64,000 nucleotides of DNA from Nannobrachium achirus (lineage: Eukaryota; Chordata; Actinopteri; Myctophiformes; Myctophidae), in assembly GCA_963921795.1 (NCBI GenBank), contig OY997655.1:8198822-8262821 (forward strand), given 5' to 3'. Positions 46,137 to 57,686 of this stretch are shown in pieces; positions within the stretch are counted from its first letter, which is position 1; each line of letters starts with the position of its first letter. The translations under genes and the position numbers were made by a program. The notes under the pieces are model-generated. The model worked only from the letters and a program-made list of their open reading frames with translations. It had not been told where the DNA came from and searched no databases.

Positions 46137-46330
46137 GTAGCTAGAGTTAACAAGGAGCAGACGAGCTAACAAGCTAACAGCTAAAGCTAGGCCACGCTTG
46201 ATTCGGGCAGGGCCTGAACAAGCGGTAAGCAGTGTAGCTAACGTTAACAAAGAGCAGACGAGCTAACAAGCTAACGGCTAATGCTATGCCACGCTTGCTT
46301 CGGCGGAGGCCTGAACAAGCAGTAATAATC
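46137..46330. repeat. tandem 97-bp repeat in DIRS leader
   Basis: Two copies starting GTAGCTA(G/A)(A/C)GTTAACAA at 46137 and 46234, about 85-90% identical, each with GCTAACAAGCTAAC. It lies between the gag start codon and the promoter. Confidence 0.85.
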
Positions 46331-46514
46331 CTTTGTTATAGAAGGAAATAACCGTCGTTTTAGGACGGGACAAGAATAAGTATTCTTAAGTACGGGTTAA
46401 TTCAACACTCGCCGGTGGGCGACTCCAATGCCACCGCTTTAGGCTAATGCGCGAAGAATAATAATACAAAGGCTGAGTTTCAACTTATCTGAATGTGATA
46501 TCGCAGAGAGTGAA

Positions 46515-46672
46515 AAGAGGATGTTACTTCCGCCTCCGGGGGCTTATATAGCCTGGAGGCGGGTCACTCCGGTTTGAGTGACAGGCCCTTCCTACCTACG
46601 TTAGTACGGGAGCTGAAGTAGTTTCTCTGAATGATCGCCAGGGGGCGTCATTACCCAAGTGGGAGGTCATCC
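46515..46672. repeat. DIRS inverted terminal repeat, right, with TATA box
   Basis: Complement of 39752-39910. The minus-strand TATATAA at 46544-46550 would drive the DIRS genes. Confidence 0.92.
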
Positions 46673-46691
46673 TGGAATCTTGACAGTAAAC

Positions 46692-47745
46692 AGTTTTTCT
46701 GGCAGCCTTTGATACAGCTACATGATATTGCCTTGTCCATTGATATAGGCCAGACTGGCTCTGTAGATGGACAGGGGACTGCCTTCCCATCACTGAGAGA
46801 CCATCCATATTCAGTGAAGCAAGGGATGTATGGCTTCGTGATGTGTGCAGTTTTATGTATTATGGCTGCTAGAGCAGCTCTTTTCAGGTGCAGGCCAAAG
46901 GCATTTTCTGTAGGTGGCAGCAGCTTCAAGAGGGTTGATCGGTTATTTAGGAACTTGTACACTCTCAGCTTTGCCAGGTCAAAGTCCTCCGAATGGTCAG
47001 CTTTTGATGCATATACAGCTATTGTGAGGTCTCTAGCCTGATTCTTGACATCCTCTGAGAGGGAATAAGAGGAATTTTCACCAAACTCCTGAAGTGCAGG
47101 GAGATCTAGACCCATGCTGGTCTTGAACCATGCCTTCTTTCCAGTGAAAAAGGGATAGCTGGTGGTATCTCTGCCACTCAGGCTGTGAATAAAGGGCAGG
47201 GCACGACACTGTGCGAGTCCAAGGGCTGAGACCATGTGGTGGATAGGAAGATATGCATCCTGCTCTGTTCTCACCCACAGCTCTGGAAGGTCTAGGAGGT
47301 GGGTGGCAGCATGATACAGGCACATGATGATGATGTCTGTGTCATTAGCATGGATGACAACTCTGTCAACTTTGTGAGCCTGGACACTGTAGATGGTGTG
47401 TAGAATTACCCTTGTGTCGGCCTCCTGTTGTGTTGACTCTAGTGCAGGGACATCAACAACACACCCCTCCTTGATCACCACACTCCGTGTCTCTTCTTTA
47501 AATCCTCCACTCAGGTAAAGATGGGTTGTACCAAGAGCAGACTTAAGTGTCTCATTTTGACACCATTCTTCACAGAGGAATCTTAGAAGGTTTGCTTTGT
47601 TTTCAGAGACAGCAAAAAACTCTTGAGGATCAGGAGCTGTATATTGTGCAGAGACTTCATATTCTTTTGCAGGTTTTGAATGGACATACCTGTGTTCCTG
47701 CTCAGCTGTCTTAAGACTGGGTCCACTGCCCTGCCCTTGATTCAC
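46692..47745 (-). pseudogene. foldback element gene: nuclease-like protein with CXC cysteine region, broken by DIRS
   Basis: The minus frame from 47745 starts MNQGQGSGPSLKTAEQEHRY. Recognisable strings: ESTQQEADTRVILHTIYSVQ, VVIHANDTDIIIMCLYHA, FIHSLSGRDTTSYPFF and CSCIKGCQKNC. The E-A-D-T-R, N-D-T-D and G-x-D-T-T-S spacing is that of a widespread transposon protein thought to be XPG/PIN-nuclease-like. The end is a cysteine-rich CXC (tesmin/TSO1-like) stretch, complete in the other arm as CQKNCSCAKKGIACYLGCRC. The DIRS cut the gene between CQKN and CSCAKK. The first half is single copy; the second half lies in the left arm. Confidence 0.7.
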
Positions 47746-48343
47746 AGCCTGAGTGGCAGAGATACCACCAGCTATCCCTTTTTCACTGGAAATAAGGCAT
47801 GGTTCAAGACCAGCATGGGTCTAGATCTCCCACGACTTCAGAAGTTTGGTGAAAATTCCTCTTATTCCCTCTCAGAGGATGTCAAGAATCAGGCTAGAGA
47901 CCTCACAATAGCTGTATATGCATCAAAAGCTGACCATTTGGAGGACTTTGACCTGGCAAAGCTGAGAGTGTACAAGTTCCTAAATAACCGATCAGCCCTG
48001 TTGAAGCTGCTGCCACCTACAGAAAATGCCTTTGGCCTGCACCTGAAAAGAGCTGCTCTAGCAGCCATAATACATAAAACTGCACACATTGCGAAGCCAG
48101 ACATCCCTTGCTTCACTGAATATGGATGGTCTCTCAGTGATGGGAAGGCAGTCCCTTGTCCATCTACAGAGCCAGCCTGGCCTATATCAATGGACAAGGC
48201 AATATCATGTAGCTGTAAAAAAAGGCTGCCAGAAAAACTGTTCGTGTGCGAAGAAGGGAATTGCATGCTACTTGGGGTGTCGTTGCCAAGGACTGGAGAC
48301 AAGATGCAGCAGGATAGGTACACATGACAGTGATAGTGACTAG
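47737..48343 (+). pseudogene. inverted second copy of the nuclease-like gene 3' half
   Basis: Starts inside the gene (LIHSLSGRDTTSYPFF) and runs through ENAFGLHLKRAALAAIIHKT to CSCKK. An extra A in the A7 run near 48219 shifts the frame. The CXC end continues in the next frame (GCQKNCSCAKKGIACYLGCR) to a stop near 48343. It has no start and is part of the right inverted arm. Confidence 0.75.
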
Positions 48344-49515
48344 CAATTATTTGCATTATAATGCAGCCTGTTTTAATCATGTGTTCATTATAATTTCCCT
48401 GAAGCTGAAGTTGTTGGAAAGCATGTGCATGTCTTTTTTTCTTTTTTTTAAATTAAAAAATAATTTCTAAGATACATTGTTTTGGTCTCAACTACATACA
48501 GTAGAATCGGACAGGAAATATAATATCTCGTTTACAGCCATTTTGACAACATGCAAACTCAAGAATAATACAGGTATAAGTCCCTTCTGTGCCATAAATC
48601 TTAGCAAATGGATTCATATTGCTTGTATTTGCAAAAGCAGTCAACAATCATGGTAGAAATTATGTTAAAGCTCTATTTTGGGAGTCCACCATCTTGCAAA
48701 TATGCACAATAAAGGTCCAGACACACCCAATAATAAAATTAGCTATTCCATTGAGTCTCCCATGGTCAGACACCATGAAATAGACACCAAGTTTGCGTTT
48801 CTAGCTCATCTGGTTCAGAAGTTAGAGGCAAAACCTATTTTCTGGGTCCTTACATTATGGCGGCCATATTGTGGCGGCCATATTGGATTTCATGGAAACT
48901 TGCAATACAAAAAATGTTCATATGTATACCATTGATCAACCTGTGAAGTTTCATGGAAATATCCCTCAGTTTAAAATTGTGCCCTATTCACCCCGCCATT
49001 AAAATTAAAGGCGGCCATATTGGACTTTGTTGTACAAATTGACCGGGTTGTCCATATAGGTTGTGATCCTACTGGGTCATAGATAATATTTCTGGTGGAC
49101 AACTTTGTATGTCGGGGCAAATGCAGGTTTCCTAAAAAAAGGCTGGTTTGCCCCCTGGGTAGTGTGTGTGTGTGTGTGGAGAAAAGCCCTTAAGCTGCTC
49201 CCTGTTTAAAGTGGAATATCCCTTTAATTTGCTGGCTGGCTGCCTTAGCCAGTCTGAACTCCCAAGGAAGCAAGTCTGTAGCCTACTCCATATTCCACAA
49301 GTCTGCGTAGGCTATGATAATTGGCCTGAGTAACTATCTCTTCTCTATCTAACTTTTTTCTATCTTTTCTCATGCTTTGATTACATTGTTAGCGTTTGTT
49401 TCATTAATTGTTTAGTGTTTAAACCCCGGTGTGAGCGGGGGTTGACCGTTGACTTTGTGTTGACTGACTGCTGTGTGCGGTGCGGCGCGGAGGCGGCCAC
49501 GCTGCTGTCAGCGTC

Positions 49516-49670
49516 ATGAATGAGTTTACAACTTTGACAAGGAAACACGGCTTTAAGATCTCGCCGTGATTCCCTTGTTCAGTTGAAGAATGCAGCAAAG
49601 CTGTTGCAAAAGCGGTGGGCGCCGCGAGTGTAGCTGCCAGGATGAACGGTGGTGTTGTTATTTTCGAAGA
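49516..49670 (+). pseudogene. Tx1-like ORF1 start, unit 2 (truncated)
   Basis: Same MNEFTTLTRKHGFKIS start as unit 1, ending at GTTATTTTCG where a large deletion joins it to AAGAGGTTCTAT, the region equal to 23521 of unit 1. Confidence 0.55.
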
Positions 49671-49674
49671 GGTT

Positions 49675-50120
49675 CTATTAGATAATGTGCTAATAAACTG
49701 TCTGTAGAGGATATGCAGCTAGAAAAGAGCTCAGAGGTGGAGAGCCGTTCCCCAGAGCTGGAGCTGTATGCTGACCCAAAGGGCTGTTCTGAGAGACAAG
49801 TGGAAATATGGCAGTGTCAGGTACATTGACATGTACTGTTCTGTGGCTGAAAAACTGTTGCACAGGAGTTGTGGGCTGGGTGTGGAGGAGGACTTGGTGC
49901 AGAGAGGGAATTTAGAGGTGACAGCATCCAATGATCTTTTGTTTATTTGTTAGGATCCCCATTAGCTGTGCCCTAAAGCACAGCTAGTCTTCCTGGGGTC
50001 CTCATATAAAAGTTGTACATACATTTAAAAACATACATTTGAAACAGACGTACATTTAATCAATCATACAAAATAAATGTACGGCGAGCCTGTTAATTGA
50101 ATGTTTGTTCTTTGGTTCTA
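49675..50120 (+). pseudogene. Tx1-like ORF2 remnant, unit 2
   Basis: Equals 24560-24860 of unit 1. It is interrupted at 49937-50083 by a LINE tail in reverse orientation. Confidence 0.5.
49937..50083 (-). mobile_element. LINE 3' tail, antisense insertion
   Basis: TTTGTTTATTTGTTAGGATCCCCATTAGCTG is the complement of the 3' end of the LINE at 20995-22520 (AATGGGGATCC then A-rich). About 147 bp. Units 1 and 3 read through at this place (GATCTACTGCAAGCCTATG in unit 3 at 61717). Confidence 0.82.
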
Positions 50121-50284
50121 AAATATGGGAGGAGTTAGTCTGATCAAATTGTTTAACTGAAAAATGTTTTATTGTTGTTTGGTTTTTGAAAAGTGCAAGG
50201 AGCATTTTATATTATTATTGCTGTGACATATGTGAGAATATAATACTGTATATTCTATACTATAGCAGTATTGGAGAATAATGT

Positions 50285-50288
<4 letters not shown>

Positions 50289-50341
<53 letters not shown>
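50289..50341. repeat. CT tract before module I (unit 2)
   Basis: About 26 CT units. Confidence 0.95.
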
Positions 50342-50343
<2 letters not shown>

Positions 50344-50371
50344 ACATCCACCCAAACCACAAATGTTTCAG

Positions 50372-50478
50372 GAAATGAAACTTGTATCTGAGGCTGTGTT
50401 GACTGCAGTTCGTCTACTAAAGCTCAATCTTCAGAAAACGACCGTTGACACCGACGGACAGACAGAACTCATTGACAG
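50372..50478 (+). other. spliced-exon-like module I, unit 2 copy
   Basis: TTTCAG acceptor and GACAG|GTAAGG donor. Here the frame MKLVSEAVLTAVRLLKLNLQ stays open to the donor (35 codons). The open frame in units 2 and 3 but not unit 1 means coding is possible but not supported by conservation. Confidence 0.5.
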
Positions 50479-51640
50479 GTAAGGACTGAACCAGAAAATC
50501 AAACATCTTACTGTACAATAGCACTGACTGTACATTATAGTACTGTAGTTTAAGACGATGCTGATATGTCTTAATTTAATACAAATATAAAGTCTTTTGA
50601 AAGCAGTTTGTGAAGACAAATAATATATCAGCTGTTTCTCTGGGATGGGCATGGCAGTGTGCGCGACAGGCCTTCTGAACAACATCAGGCTGGGATCAGT
50701 TTTCTTTGTAGGAAGCTGATGAAAGGATACAGTAACTGAACACTAAATAGAAACTAGTCTAGTTTCCACAACACTGCAGAAAGCCTGCTGACGTGAGGTT
50801 AGAACAACAAGGCAGACATCTGGCCTGTGAGGCACAACCGAGAGAGCTGCTTACTGATGGGTGGTGGAATCACTTATAATATAACTTCTAAATGGAATTA
50901 TACTGTAGTACTTGAATATTGATACATTTATTGTTGGTTCAAAAACATTGACAACGTAGCTATTAGCTTAGCTTGACGAGATGGGTCAATCGTAGCCATA
51001 TCACCACTCGTATTCACACAGCGGCCATTTTGCTATCGAGTTAATGAAATAATGCCGTGAGAGCAAAATGGCCACTGTGTGAATATAGTCTATGTATGTG
51101 AATGCACGTGACAGTGAGGCGGTCCCTGTGTCAGATCTGATCTGAGATCTGTGTCAACTTTGCAGTGTGATCTGTGTGTACAGTGATTACATCCAGCTGG
51201 TTCATGTTTGTACTGTACTGTACTGTACTGTATGTGGAGAGTAAACTGAGAGTAAACTGAGCACTGAGTCTGACTATTAGTTGTAGTTGTACATCTGAGG
51301 CGCTACAGTTACAACAAATGTGTTGTTTATAATTATAGATTATTATGAATATTATAATTGTATTTTCCACAGCTAAGGCTCGGGTAAATATATTGTATTA
51401 TCTACATAAATAAAATACATACAGAACATGTTAGGTTATAAATATTGGAAAGTAACTAAGTACATTTACTCAAGTGCTGTACTTAAGTACAATTGTTTTT
51501 AAACTTGAATGGAGCATTTTACATTTTCAACTCCACTACATCTGAAAAGCAAATATTTTACATTTTACTCCACAACAATTATTTGAAAACTTTGGTTACT
51601 AGTTACTTTGTACTTTTACTTGTAACAAGTATTGATAATC
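50479..51640. other. region downstream of module I (unit 2), no gene
   Basis: Parallels 25187-26493, including the CACACAGCGGCCATTTTG inverted pair at 51013-51084. Nothing else stands out. Confidence 0.55.
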
Positions 51641-51693
51641 AAAATTGTGCCACGGGCCGGAAGTGGCCCACAGGCCGGAGTTTGAGTATCACT
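51640..51693. mobile_element. right end of the 27184-type hAT, unit 2 remnant
   Basis: AAATTGTGCCACGGGCCGG through GAGTTTGAGTATCACTG keeps the full terminal CACTG. The rest of the element is absent. Confidence 0.75.
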
Positions 51694-51889
51694 GTATAAT
51701 CTATAATCTATCTATATATCTCTGTATAGTTGTGCATCACAACCAGTGGTGTCGTGGGTATCTTTTCAAAAGGATAGTGCTATTTTCTTGACGTCGCACA
51801 CACCCACATGCACACACATGTACACACACACACACATGCGCGTGCTTGCTTATGGTTGTCCATCGTGTCCGATGATGACCATCTTCTCC

Positions 51890-52146
51890 TATTTGTGAGT
51901 CTTCTGGTGGCTGTACAGTCCCATCCTGGGTCCACAGCTGCGGTTGCAGACCGGGCATTTAAAAGCGGTACTGAGGGGAGCAGGGGTGGCTTTGCGGGCA
52001 TGCCTCTTTGCATGCTTTGCTGCACGGTGTTGTGTGCGCCGGCTTTCTATGTGCTCCACTCCCTGTGCAGAGTGAGAGCGCCAGAGGTTGCAGCAGGAAG
52101 CAAGTTCCTCCTTGTGAAGAGAGGCTGATCCGGCCTCTCTTCAGCG
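51890..52146 (-). pseudogene. minus-strand LINE C-terminal region (unit 2)
   Basis: Same C2H2 end as unit 1 (CPVCNRSCGPRMGLYSHQKT), with CATHRH-type changes only. Truncated at about 52146. Confidence 0.7.
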
Positions 52147-52334
52147 TGACCTACTTTAATTCCGTCAGTCTATATTAGTAGTTTAATGACTAGTAAAATG
52201 TATTTTTTTTATGTCCAATGTATTTGTATTTAGGTTCATAAAGTTAACATGAGTATATAAATGAAATTAAATCAAAATGTTACATTTCAGGATTCCAATA
52301 AAAAAATAACAAAAAATAATTCAGGATTCCAATT

Positions 52335-52425
52335 CAAAAGAAGCAAAAATAGACGATCTACAAGCTCAAAACGCATCGCAGCGATGCGTTTTGAGCTTGT
52401 AGATCTACTATTTTTGCTTCTTTTG
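52335..52425. repeat. hairpin of GATCTACAAGC family, 45-nt arms, 1-nt loop (unit 2)
   Basis: CAAAAGAAGCAAAAATAG, then GATCTACAAGCTCAAAACGC ATCGC pairs with its complement; only two adjacent mismatches near GACGATC/GATCTAC. Confidence 0.95.
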
Positions 52426-52515
52426 TATGAGATACTAGAATGACAAAGTAGGACATAGCAATATGCAATGTGGCCCTCTGGAGTGAAGGTGGCAATATAG
52501 TGGCCCTCGCCATCA

Positions 52516-53060
52516 TCAAAGTTGCCCACCCCTGCTGTAGATGGTCCATGCCTCACATCCATACAGCAGCTTGGAGATGCATACTGCTCTGTACACAAGC
52601 ACTTTGGTATGGAGGTTGATATTGGAGTTCAGGAAAACTCTTCTCCGTAGACAACCAAATGACGTTGAGGCTTGTTTAAGGCGGTTTTGGATCTCGTCCT
52701 CCATTGAACAGGTGTCAGCCATTATGCTTCCCAGGTATTTAAAAGTAGGTACTGTGAGCAGCTGTTGCCCTCCTGCTGTGAAGGTTGTTTGCAGGCATGG
52801 GAGACCAGAGCACTCAGCTGATAGATGACCTCTGTTTTCTGGGTGTTGATGGTCAGACCCATTCTGCTGTATGCGGTTACTGCTGCAGAGAGAGTGCTTT
52901 GCAGGGCCTCTGGTGTGTGGGCTACCAGGGCACAGTGGTCGGCATACTGTAGCTCGATGATTCTTTCAGAGGTCAGCTTGGTGGTTGCCTGTAACCTCCT
53001 GATGTTAAACAGGTTCCTCCATCATCCTATGCAACAGTGTTGTTACACAGACTAGGAAGA
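52516..53060 (-). pseudogene. minus-strand LINE reverse transcriptase region (unit 2)
   Basis: The minus frame gives YADHCALVAHTPEALQST, AYSRMGLTINTQKTEVIYQL, then MADTCSMEDEIQNRLKQAST and FGCLRRRVFLNSNINLHTKV to YGCEAWT. It is less interrupted than unit 1, but the catalytic box is YADH. Confidence 0.78.
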
Positions 53061-53263
53061 TGTTGAACATGACTGGAGCTGCCTTACTCCAGTCTGTACA
53101 CCAAAGGGCTCAGATCTGTGTCTCCCCACTACCACTCGAGCCTAGCCTGGTTAATAAAACAGACCGCACAACACCACCCCCTGGCGGTAGTGGTGGTCTG
53201 GCACCGCCAGGCAAACTCGAGCCATCATCCCGGAATGAAACTGTCCAAGGATGTTGAGAAACT

Positions 53264-53640
<377 letters not shown>

Positions 53641-53900
53641 TGAGAGAAATTCTCTCTCTCAAATGTTTTAATTTCAAGGGCTCTGAACCACCTACGGTCC
53701 ACAGCATTCATTATCGTCAAAAACTAAAAAATATATATATAAAAAGAAAATCCATTAATTCAAGTCTGCAGGGTTGAGTGGGTAGTCGATAGAAAGAAAG
53801 CCATTTGGGGGTGAACTATCCCTTTAATGTCTTATTTATCCCTGCATGACCTTCTATGTGACACTTCCTCTTTCAATGACAACTTCCCTGTTCTGTAGTC

Positions 53901-54330
53901 CAGTGGCGTCAGTTCAGAAAAAGGTAAGGTATGGCAACATGACTGGTGTCTTCATGTTGCCATACCTTAGCAACAGGCATGATACATTTGATACATTTAT
54001 TTTAAGAAGTACATTCTATTCCCCCCCCCCAATATAGTAAACGTGCCACAATTAACAATAATGAATTGCAGCTGAGAGCTGACCTGCGGAACCTGGGAAT
54101 ACATACCATTTTGTCAAGATGGGGAGAATACAAGTGTGGAGAATATAATTATAATACCTTGTTAAATGTTGCATTTGTAGTTATTTTAATGTAATTTAAC
54201 AACATAATAACCAGCCCAGATAGACAAAGAGACATTCATGGGTTTATATTTTAAAGTAACTTTTATTCTCCCCCCCTGGACCCAGGGTATGGCAGCTGCA
54301 TACCCCTGCCATACCCAATTGACGCCCCTG
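53901..54330. mobile_element. hAT MITE, duplication CTGTAGTC, unit 2 only
   Basis: The left end is CAGTGGCGTCAGTTCAG and the right end on the other strand is CAGGGGCGTCAATTGGG. CTGTAGTC stands at 53893-53900 and 54331-54338. Unit 1 has the empty site (TTCTGTAGAGTCTCTGC at 34959). Confidence 0.93.
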
Positions 54331-54381
54331 CTGTAGTCTCTGCAACTTGAACATCAGTGTCAGCATGTGGTTAACCTCTCT

Positions 54382-54512
<131 letters not shown>

Positions 54513-54521
54513 TCTGCACAG

Positions 54522-54624
54522 GAAATGAAACTTGTATCTGTGTGACTGCAGTTCATCTACAAAACAACAACCAGACTAAATCTCAATCTACAGACAACTG
54601 TTGACAGACAGAACTCATTGACAG
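54522..54624 (+). other. spliced-exon-like module II, unit 2 copy
   Basis: GCACAG acceptor and GACAG|GTAAGG donor. Same early TGA as unit 1. Confidence 0.5.
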
Positions 54625-56510
54625 GTAAGGACTGAACCAGAAAATCAAACATATTACCGTACAATAGAACTGCATAGCTTAAGTAATACTAAATTTTTTA
54701 AAATGTCTTAAATAATACAAATATAAAGTCTATTGAAAGCAGTTTGTTTCTCTGGAATGGGCGTGGCAGTGTGTGATACTGAACAACATCAGGCTGGGAT
54801 CAGTTTGCTTTGCAGGAAGCTGATCCACTCTGGGTCTGTAGAACGGATAGGGAAACGGTGTGTTCATGTACTGTATGTGTGTGTGTGCAAATGACAGGAT
54901 ACAGTAGGCGGGCCCTAGACAGGATCAGAGCACTGAACACTAAATAGAAACTAGTCTAGTTAACACTGCAGGTTAGAACGACAAGGCAGACATCCAGGCC
55001 TTGAGGCCTGTGAGGCATAACGAGAGAGCTGCAGACTGATGGGTGGTGGAATCACTTATAATCTAGAGATTCATTGTTTAACTGATTGTATTACCAAATT
55101 AAAGCAAATAAAATAGTTAAATGTACTGTATGTATATGTGTGCTATTGGGAGTGACAATTGTGTCTGTACCGTATGTGGCCTAAATAACAGACAATGAAG
55201 AATGTGCACTGACTATCACCATTACAGTTTTAATACTAGTTATATGGTTTATGTGCTATATTTTATTAAGGTTGGTGTATTCTGCAGGACAGTGAACCTT
55301 ACAAGCACATGTGTTGTTTATACACATACAAAGTAGTATGGATATTATTAGTAGTGTTTTTCCCACACCCCAGGCCTATAGTGTTATAAGCAGATTATGA
55401 TACATTATAAGAATGTTTATAATGCATTATAGACATAAGGATGCAAGTTGTACCTAAAAATATTTAGAATAATCTACCAGCTCACAATGTGGTGGAGTAA
55501 AAGTATATATATAATATTTTCCTCTGCGATGTAGCAGAGTAGAAGTACAACTATTGGAAATTCGAAATACTCGAGTTAAGTACAAATACCTTAAAATTGT
55601 ACTTAAGTAAATCACTTTACACCACTGATTAATCCAACTCTCTAATATAGCCTTGTAAACTTTTTAGGCTATATTTCAATACTTTATCTAATGGAAAATG
55701 ATAAGCTTTCCTAAACCAAGCCCTGTTTCCATGATTATATGTTATTTTTATGTTCTGTTTGTGCACTATAGCTTATTCTACAGTTTAACCAAACACAGTG
55801 ATTATCAACCGTTTTAATTTCAAAGACCCCCTTTTTGATAGAAATTAGTCTATGGACCATTTGATATGATTTTCCTCTCTGGGACTCCAACCTACAGTCC
55901 ATACTCAAAAGCCAGTGTTACCTTTAACTCAGTGTTTACATGACTAAATGACTAAAATCTTTCCCCCTCCTGAAAGAGGCTAAAATCACATAGCCTATGG
56001 GTAGAATAAAAGTGTGTGTGACTGTGCCCTTACAAACAACAATGTTAGGCCACACTGTATCTAGCCTCGCGTAGCCAGGCTTACTCATCTGCAAAGAGAA
56101 AAGCCTGGTCACAATATCAGGCTGCAACTTGATACATGTTTTTAGCGATTATTCTATTGATAATCTTTTCAATGAATTGAATAATCAAGAGGTACAATTA
56201 ACAATTTACCACTTACGCATTATGTTTATACTTCATCACACAATGGTGTCTTTTTTTTAATTGATTATTTTATTAGACAAAAATGGAGAATAGTACTAGT
56301 ATCAATTCAAATGTAGTACATTACAAGTTAAACACCCTGCCTAAAAAGAACATCTCAAATAAGACCTTTTACGGTCTTTTTTTACGTTGAAAGTCCTCGG
56401 TATTTAATTCATGGACATAATAAATTAGCAAGCAAAGAAAACATTCAATAATATCGCAGTTATAAAAAACATATAGGATCGGGGAAACAAGGGGGTGGGG
56501 CTCCGGCTAA
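54625..56510. other. region downstream of module II (unit 2), no gene
   Basis: Parallels 35309-37457. TAGCCTCGCGTAGCCAGGC at 56061. I see no gene. Confidence 0.55.
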
Positions 56511-56870
56511 GGTAAGGGGGGGGGGCTCACTTCTTGCCTGTCTAGGAGAAGCAAACCTCCTTCTCTGGCCTCCTGAAAGGTGAATTTTCAGGGCAGTTTT
56601 GAAGGATGCCAGTGAGCTACATGTTGTAAGGGAGGTAGTCAAGGAATGTGTCATGCACAAAAAGTGAGAATAGTATATAATCATTTTTATGTTGCTCTAT
56701 ACCCTAGACAGGGGTCGTAACTACGATGTACAAGCTGCATTTCCCCAATTGTAAAAATCTGTTGAAAACGTTTTTCCTATAAAGACATGCCCAAATATAG
56801 GCGTTGGTCATTTTGGTGGGGGCCAAGAAGGCCAGCATGTGCATCGTTGACCTTCAATGTATCCATATGT

Positions 56871-56948
56871 AACGCCCGGGATTCGAACCCTGCCAGGTCT
56901 CCTAAGAAATAAGTCAACATCTTAACCACTAGACCAAAGGGGTATCTT
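56871..56948 (-). repeat. tRNA-derived sequence on minus strand (unit 2)
   Basis: Copy of 37797-37880 with A box TGGTCTAGTGG and B box GGTTCGAATCC kept. Confidence 0.65.
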
Positions 56949-57686
56949 TATGGATCAGGAGAGAGTTAGAGGTTTTAGGCCATCAGGCTGAGGTTGTGAG
57001 CCACCAGTCCAGTGATAGTGATTGTTTTATTATAGGACTGAGCTGTCATAAATATTTGTCATTTGTAAATGCCAATAATGTATTTCACTGATACATAGGC
57101 AATACTAATTATTAAATACAAACCAGGAAAAAACATTGTAATGCCTGGGATTCAAACTCGGGTGTTACATTGGTGCAGTGACCCGGGTTGGGTTTCCCTG
57201 TGGGAGGAGGTCAAAAGGTGGGTGAGTGCAGCAGAGTGACTCACTGCCTCAGCCTGATGGTCTCCCCCAGTCCATAAGAATATCCCTTTGGCCTAGTTAG
57301 ACTTCCATGTGGGAGACCTGGGTTCAAATCCTGGGTTCAAATCCTGGGTGAAACCACACAGTAATCAGTAATCAGGCAAAAATGTTGCATGTTTTCTGCC
57401 TGCCTGTTTGTTTGCTGGCTGTTTTTTTTTTTTTGCTGGCTGGCTGGTTAATTTGCCTGCTGGCTGCCTTTGCAAGTCTGAACTCCCAAGGACGCAAGTC
57501 TGTACTCCACAAGTCTGCGTATGATAATCAGCCTGAGTAACTATCTTTTCTCTATCTAACTTTTCTTTTCTCATGCTTTGATTACATTGTTAAAGCGTTT
57601 GTTTCATTCATTGTTTAGTGTTTAAACCCCGGTGTGAGTGGGGGTTGACCGTTGACTTTGTGTTGACTGGCCGCTGTGGCAACAGA

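Larger units (their letters stand above)
39709..46691 (-). mobile_element. complete DIRS-type tyrosine-recombinase retrotransposon
   Basis: 6980 bp, sense strand minus. All DIRS marks are present: inverted terminal repeats (39752-39910 against 46515-46672), different outer ends, an internal complementary region (39955-40046) that copies both outer ends joined, and gag-like, RT/RNase H and tyrosine recombinase ORFs without stops. Integration was at AAC: AAC stands at both borders (39709-39711 and 46689-46691), and the intact site in the other foldback arm reads GCACACGAACAGTTTTTC (48229-48246, minus strand). It carries no integrase and no long target duplication, as expected for recombinase-based insertion. 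ORF integrity suggests a young insertion. Confidence 0.95.
38729..49161. mobile_element. foldback DNA transposon, 3.45 kb, interrupted by DIRS
   Basis: The ends are TACCCAGGGGGCAAA and TTTGCCCCCTGGGTA, flanked by GTG on both sides (or a TA duplication if the end is read as CCCAGG). The arms are very long: 38729-39708 plus 46692 to about 47205 is inverted relative to about 47735-49161 (each about 1.4-1.5 kb without the DIRS). The single-copy centre is about 530 bp (47205-47735). It codes a nuclease-like protein, described separately. Superfamily uncertain; an XPG-type nuclease and a 3-bp duplication would suit Academ. Confidence 0.8.
38361..49223. mobile_element. TTAA MITE, unit 2 copy, split by the foldback element
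   Basis: The left part is 38361-38728 (after TTAA at 38357-38360) and the right part is 49162-49223 (before TTAA at 49224-49227). The two parts join into the same MITE as 15088-15516 of unit 1. Confidence 0.85.
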
